From the NCBI GenBank assembly GCA_944368155.1, contig CALVWW010000001.1, positions 1-64,000 on the forward strand: 64,000 nucleotides of DNA, given 5' to 3'. This document shows positions 60,272 through 64,000 of the stretch, in pieces. How positions within the stretch are numbered: the first letter of the stretch is position 1; each line of letters starts with the position of its first letter. Both the position numbers and the translations under genes were made by a program. The notes under the pieces were generated by a model. That model saw only the letters and a program-made list of their open reading frames with translations. It had not been told where the DNA came from and searched no databases. Source of the DNA: an uncultured Clostridia bacterium (lineage in GTDB: Bacteria; Bacillota; Clostridia; Christensenellales; Borkfalkiaceae).

Positions 60272-62836
60272 ATGGCAAGTAACAGCCGCGTATTGCAGAC
60301 TGTTGTCGAAATTGCAGGCAGCCTTTCACCTACTCTGAAATCATCGGTTGAAAAGGCCTGCGGCCAACTCGATAATATCAATGTAAAATCGGTAGCGGTA
60401 GCTGCAACCGCGGCGGCCGCCTTTGCCGCGGTGGGCAAGGCAATTCTGGAGGTGGGGAAAGAGCTAATCGAGCTCGGAGACGAGTACGACAAGGCCATGC
60501 AGAAGGTATCTGCGCAGACTGGCGCCACGGGTGATGAGCTCGAGGAGCTCGGCGAAGTCGTCAAAACTGTTTACGGTGATAACTTCGGTGACAGTATGGA
60601 GGACGCGGCTGCAGCCGTGGCCGAAGTAAAGCAGATAACCGACCTCGAGGGAGAATCACTCGCAAGTGCCGCAGAAGATGCTCTTTCTTTGGCAAAGGCC
60701 TTTGAGTTTGATATTTCCGAAAGCACGCGCGCGGCATCCGCACTGATGAAAAACTTCGGGCTCACGGCCAATGAAGCCTACAACATAATAGCCTACGGCG
60801 CGCAGAACGGCGCCAATCAAAACGGTGACATGCTCGACGTGCTGAACGAGTACGCCGCTCAGTATTCTGCCTTAGGCCTTTCGGCCGACCAGTTTGTCCA
60901 AGGACTTGTCGCAGCGGGCGACGAAGGCGTATTCTCGATGGACAAAGTCGGTGATGCCGTCAAAGAGTTTAATATCAGGAGCAAAGACCTGTCGACGACG
61001 AGCGCCGAGGCCTATGCCCTGCTCGGAATGAACGCCGACGAAATGTTTGCACGCTTCGCCGCGGGCGGAGAGACTGCAAACGAGGCCTTCTTTGAAGTTC
61101 TTGACGCTCTGAACAATATGGACGACCCGCTTGCGAAGAATACAGCAGCGGTCAATTTGTTTGGTACGCAGTATGAGGATTTGGGCGAGACTATTTTGCC
61201 GATTCTCGCCAGTATGGAAGAGGCCACGCTCGATAACGTCGATGCACTCGAAGCAATCAATGAAGTGCAGTATGGCGACCTGCAGACAATGTGGCAGGGG
61301 ATCGTCCGGCAATTAGAGGTTTCGCTTCTGCCTTTGGCGGACACGGTATTGGAGAGCATTAAGGGGCTGATGCCTGCAGTATCCAGTCTGGCGGATGCAG
61401 TCATTCCGATCATCACGGAGACGTCCGAAATACTCACCCCGCTAATTACAGATACCTTCGCAGAGCTTTTGCCGATGGTTTCATCGCTGATCCAGCCGAT
61501 AACAAAGATAGCTAATATAGTGCTCAAGAAGGTTTTGCCGCCGCTTATGAGAATTATAACGGCGGTGCTCCCGGTCATAATTCAACTGGTTGAGCTCGTT
61601 GCAATTGCGGTTGAGCCTATATTGGACGTTTTGGGAGCGGTACTGCCTATCATTGCCGAGTTGATAGAGGCGATAATGACAGTCCTCGGCAGGTTGCTTA
61701 GCACTATAATGCCTGTACTCAGCGAATTGCTTGGGGAAATAACACCTATTTTGACGGGCATTGTAGAGGCTGTGCTGCCCGTTCTTATTTCGCTTCTGGA
61801 TACTCTGATGCCCATTCTCGACATCGTGCTGTCAGTTTTAGAGCCCATCCTCGACGTGGTGGTAGCCATCCTCAAGCCGATTTTGACGCTTATAAACTCG
61901 TTGCTCGGCCCGCTCATGTCGATGATACAGAATCTCGTGGGGAATGCCTTGGCACCTCTTGCAGATGCAATCAGCATGGTGGCTGACCTGTTCAGCGGTG
62001 TGCTCGGCGCAGCGTTAAATGTAGTAACTCCGCTCATAGAGATGATTACCAACGTTCTGTCGGGGCTGATAGACTTTATCACTAATATTTTTCAAGGTAA
62101 TTGGTCGGGCGCATGGCAATCGATTGCAAATATTTTTTCAAATATTTGGAATGGGATTGTCGATTTTTTCAAGGGTCTTATCAACGGCCTCATCGGCATC
62201 GTAGAGACCGGACTCAATGCCATCATAAAGCTCATAAACAGCATTACCGGTGGATTGAGCAAGGTTTGGACTTGGACGGGGCTCCCGGCCATACCAGAGA
62301 TACCCACAGTAACACTCCCCCGGCTTGCCGCCGGCGGCTTCACCGACGGAGTGAGCATAGCAGGCGAGGAGGGTACAGAGGCAGTCATTTCGTTCGATCC
62401 TGCTTATCACGCGCAGAATGTTGAGTTATGGCAGCAGGCAGGCAAACTGCTCGGCGTCATAGACACCGTAGAGATGAGCGATGAAGCTCGTTCAGGCGTC
62501 ACGGCTGCTATAAATACGCTTGACATTGCGGCGGTTCAGACGCTTGAAGTAAGCGTGGAAGAAGGCCGGCAGAACACACAACTTGCCAAGGCCGGTCAAC
62601 TTGCGGCGATGGATGAGTTTTCTCTCGGCAGTTTGACTGAGACTACAATAATTTATTACGACTTCAGCAACTTCACATGGGCGCCCAGAGTAGAGACGGA
62701 CGGCAGCACCGGTACGCAAAACGCCGACGACATTGTCGAGCGTCTGCGAGAGCATGCTTCGGAGTTCTTTGACTGGCTGGAAGAGTGGTTGCGCATGAAA
62801 GAGGAGGGACGGTATGACCGTGTTGCGGTATATTGA
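60272..62836 (+). CDS. tail tape measure protein
   Basis: 854 residues. N-terminal helices (IAGSLSPTLKSSVEKACGQL), a TP901-like central domain (AASALMKNFGLTANEAYNII and FGTQYEDLGETILPILAS), a long hydrophobic repeated region (about 345-600, units like LPVLISLLDTLMPILDIVLS) that is typical of membrane-interacting tape measures, and an AAGGFTDGVSIAGEEGTEAV motif near residue 690. It sets tail length. AGGAGG precedes the ATG. Confidence 0.93.
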   Translation: MASNSRVLQTVVEIAGSLSPTLKSSVEKACGQLDNINVKSVAVAATAAAAFAAVGKAILEVGKELIELGDEYDKAMQKVSAQTGATGDELEELGEVVKTVYGDNFGDSMEDAAAAVAEVKQITDLEGESLASAAEDALSLAKAFEFDISESTRAASALMKNFGLTANEAYNIIAYGAQNGANQNGDMLDVLNEYAAQYSALGLSADQFVQGLVAAGDEGVFSMDKVGDAVKEFNIRSKDLSTTSAEAYALLGMNADEMFARFAAGGETANEAFFEVLDALNNMDDPLAKNTAAVNLFGTQYEDLGETILPILASMEEATLDNVDALEAINEVQYGDLQTMWQGIVRQLEVSLLPLADTVLESIKGLMPAVSSLADAVIPIITETSEILTPLITDTFAELLPMVSSLIQPITKIANIVLKKVLPPLMRIITAVLPVIIQLVELVAIAVEPILDVLGAVLPIIAELIEAIMTVLGRLLSTIMPVLSELLGEITPILTGIVEAVLPVLISLLDTLMPILDIVLSVLEPILDVVVAILKPILTLINSLLGPLMSMIQNLVGNALAPLADAISMVADLFSGVLGAALNVVTPLIEMITNVLSGLIDFITNIFQGNWSGAWQSIANIFSNIWNGIVDFFKGLINGLIGIVETGLNAIIKLINSITGGLSKVWTWTGLPAIPEIPTVTLPRLAAGGFTDGVSIAGEEGTEAVISFDPAYHAQNVELWQQAGKLLGVIDTVEMSDEARSGVTAAINTLDIAAVQTLEVSVEEGRQNTQLAKAGQLAAMDEFSLGSLTETTIIYYDFSNFTWAPRVETDGSTGTQNADDIVERLREHASEFFDWLEEWLRMKEEGRYDRVAVY
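62116..62127. repeat. GCAATCGATTGC palindrome, copy 3
   Basis: Within the tape measure gene, read in a different frame from copy 2 (WQSIAN here), so the conservation is at DNA rather than protein level. Confidence 0.6.
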
Positions 62837-63038
62837 GTATGTCACGCGGCTGGGTGATACCTTCGACGAGCTTGCGCTGCAGGTTTACAATGACGAAAAG
62901 ATGGCGTCATACATAATCGCGGAAAATCCTGATTATGCGGATGTGCTTATATTCGAAGATACCGTTACTCTGCGCATTCCGATTTATAATAACAGCAGCG
63001 AGCCGGCAACACTTGCCCCTTGGAGGCGAAGTTCATGA
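62814..63038 (+). CDS. tail protein X (LysM-like)
   Basis: 74 residues. Short LysM-like tail hub protein of the P2 gpX type: YVTRLGDTFDELALQVYNDE, then MASYIIAENPDYADVLIFED and a TLRIPI end. It overlaps the tape measure gene at the start and gpD at the end. Confidence 0.85.
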   Translation: MTVLRYIEYVTRLGDTFDELALQVYNDEKMASYIIAENPDYADVLIFEDTVTLRIPIYNNSSEPATLAPWRRSS

Positions 63039-63955
63039 ACGTGTTCTATGAAGGTACCGATATAACTAAAGATGTCTATATAAATCGTTGTGAGCATGAG
63101 ACCTTTGCGGAAAAGCGGGCCGACAGGCTCATGATACGGTTTGTCGACAGCAAAAAAATGTGGGACTCATGGGGGCCGCGCAGCGGTGACAGGTTGCGCT
63201 TTGTAAACGGCGCGGCAGACACCGGCACAATGTATGTAACGGACGTGAGGCCGTCAAACGGCGCAATGACATTTTTTGCAACTGCGCTGCCCCCTTCTTG
63301 TAATACTAAAAAAAGCCGCGTCTGGGAGAATTTCAGCCTGATTCAAATTGCCGAGGATATAGCCTCCCAGCATGGATTGCAATTTGCGAGTTACGATGTC
63401 ACCGACTACAAATATTCATACATACAGCAGGTATGTCAAACCGACTTTGATTTTTTGCAAAGTCGCTGTCTGCTTGAGGGCTGTGCAATGACGGTATACA
63501 ACGGCATACTCATTCTGTATGATGAGCAGGCAAGAGAGCAAGAGGCGGCCGTAACTACTTTCAAAATCGGAGATGACGGAGTGTATGAATATTCCGACAG
63601 GTCGTCGCAGGCGTACAGTTCCGCCGAAATAGTTTCCGGCAAGTATATCGGCACATACTATGCCCGGGATGTTGAGACGGGGCTTGTACTCAGACCTATG
63701 CGCGAGATTGCCTGTGCAAGCAATGCCGAGGCTATTCGCTTTGCACGGGGAATACTCCGTGACGCTAATAAAATGCAGTATTGCGGGGCATTCAGGCGCG
63801 GGATAACGTGCGATTATGCCGCAGCAAGCATTATTAATATCGAGACGTCAAAGGCGGCTTCGTGGAACGGCAAAGTTTTTATCACGCGGCTGCGCACAGA
63901 CCATGTCCGCGGAGAGACCAAAGTGTTTTTCCGTAAACCTTTGGAGGGTTACTGA
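63035..63955 (+). CDS. late control/hub protein D (gpD-like)
   Basis: 306 residues from the ATG at 63035, with GGAGGCG at 63022-63028; the TTG at 63020 lies before that site. Baseplate hub homologue of P2 gpD: RLMIRFVDSKKMWDSWGPRS, TMYVTDVRPSNGAMTFFATA, EDIASQHGLQFASYDVTDYK and QTDFDFLQSRCLLEGCAM, then a CDYAAASIINIETSK domain. Contacts gpX and the next hub protein. Confidence 0.88.
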   Translation: MNVFYEGTDITKDVYINRCEHETFAEKRADRLMIRFVDSKKMWDSWGPRSGDRLRFVNGAADTGTMYVTDVRPSNGAMTFFATALPPSCNTKKSRVWENFSLIQIAEDIASQHGLQFASYDVTDYKYSYIQQVCQTDFDFLQSRCLLEGCAMTVYNGILILYDEQAREQEAAVTTFKIGDDGVYEYSDRSSQAYSSAEIVSGKYIGTYYARDVETGLVLRPMREIACASNAEAIRFARGILRDANKMQYCGAFRRGITCDYAAASIINIETSKAASWNGKVFITRLRTDHVRGETKVFFRKPLEGY

Positions 63956-64000
63956 TGAACGTGCAGAAGGGAGAGATAAGCACTATAGAAACAACGCGCG
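63955..64000 (+). CDS. start of a baseplate gene, probably gpV-like (3'-truncated)
   Basis: The ATG at 63955 shares its first base with the gpD stop (TGATG). Only MNVQKGEISTIETTR is visible. KGEIS-type starts followed by TxR and hydrophobic strands are usual for the OB domain of baseplate spike proteins (gpV or Mu gp45), which follow gpD. Cut by the window end. Confidence 0.45.
   Translation, partial: MNVQKGEISTIETTR

Larger units (their letters stand above)
35886..64000. mobile_element. prophage (lambda-like head, P2-like contractile tail), right end outside window
   Basis: From the tRNA-Ser 3' end the genes are in phage order: integrase, repressors and switch, replication genes, late activator, terminase, portal, protease, decoration, capsid, sheath, tube, chaperone, tape measure and baseplate genes. 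The left boundary is inferred from the tRNA and integrase. The duplicated tRNA 3' end (attR) is not present, and the tail module is cut at base 64000. No inactivating lesion was seen in structural genes, so it may be intact. Confidence 0.92.

Noticed and set aside
61350-62020. Apparent tandem repeats in the tape measure gene
   Set aside because: The repetition is a hydrophobic protein periodicity (units like LPVLISLL), not exact DNA repeats; normal for tape measure proteins.

Overview
The window looks like a low-to-mid GC Bacillota chromosome, most likely a gut-type anaerobe of class Clostridia. The evidence is consensus sigma-A promoters (TTGACN-17-TATAAT), strong AGGAGG ribosome sites, a tRNA with encoded CCA, a short (type 2) ArgC, a PadR regulator, CoaX and an ECF transporter S component. 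Order and genus cannot be fixed from the sequence alone. Bases 1 to about 35.9 kb are host core genome. From the 3' end of a tRNA-Ser gene (35800-35888) to the end of the window lies a prophage whose right end is not included.

Host part. It begins with a 5'-truncated gene of unknown function, a flavodoxin and a PadR regulator fused to a four-helix membrane domain. An acyl-ACP thioesterase is divergent from the PadR gene across a palindrome, and a YgjP-like metallopeptidase follows. Then comes an arginine cluster argG-argC-argJ-argB-argD-argF-carA-carB, preceded by two ArgR-like boxes and a consensus promoter. argH is absent. carB is fused in frame to a complete dapF-like domain whose first catalytic cysteine position is Ala. 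The same run continues into a cysteine desulfurase and thiI (tRNA 4-thiouridine). After a convergent class A penicillin-binding protein comes miaB-mutS-mutL-miaA and a PLP lyase-family gene (tRNA hypomodification plus mismatch repair). Further on are a carboxymuconolactone decarboxylase-like gene, a YwaF-type membrane protein, a Gly/Cys-rich small membrane protein, an ECF S component with coaX (pantothenate uptake and phosphorylation), homoserine dehydrogenase and an orphan ATP-grasp gene.

Prophage part. A leftward lysogeny module holds a tyrosine integrase, a broken second repressor, a SWIM-finger protein and an Xre repressor. It faces a rightward early module across a compact switch of overlapping promoters and repeated ACTCCAT operators. 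The early and replication module encodes a Cro-like protein, a tandem OB-fold protein, a coiled-coil protein, PcfK/PcfJ-like proteins, an HUH (G2P-type) replication protein with a structured non-coding leader, DUF3310, VRR-NUC and a sigma-like late activator.

The late region starts at an extended -10 promoter preceded by four 10-bp direct repeats and followed by a terminator-like hairpin. It continues with a gpZ-like gene, a long-range RNA-like stem just before the terminase genes, a lambda-like head module (GpA-type terminase, portal, ClpP-like protease, decoration protein, capsid E) and a P2-like contractile tail module. The tail module includes sheath, tube, a tail chaperone with a canonical -1 slippery site, tape measure, gpX, gpD and the start of a gpV-like gene. 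Lysis genes and attR are beyond the window.

The most interesting items are the CarB-DapF fusion, the structured element before the terminase genes, the programmed frameshift, the PcfK/PcfJ plus HUH-Rep replication module with its leader, the late promoter repeats, and a 12-bp palindrome (GCAATCGATTGC) that I found three times in the prophage and noticed nowhere in the host part.
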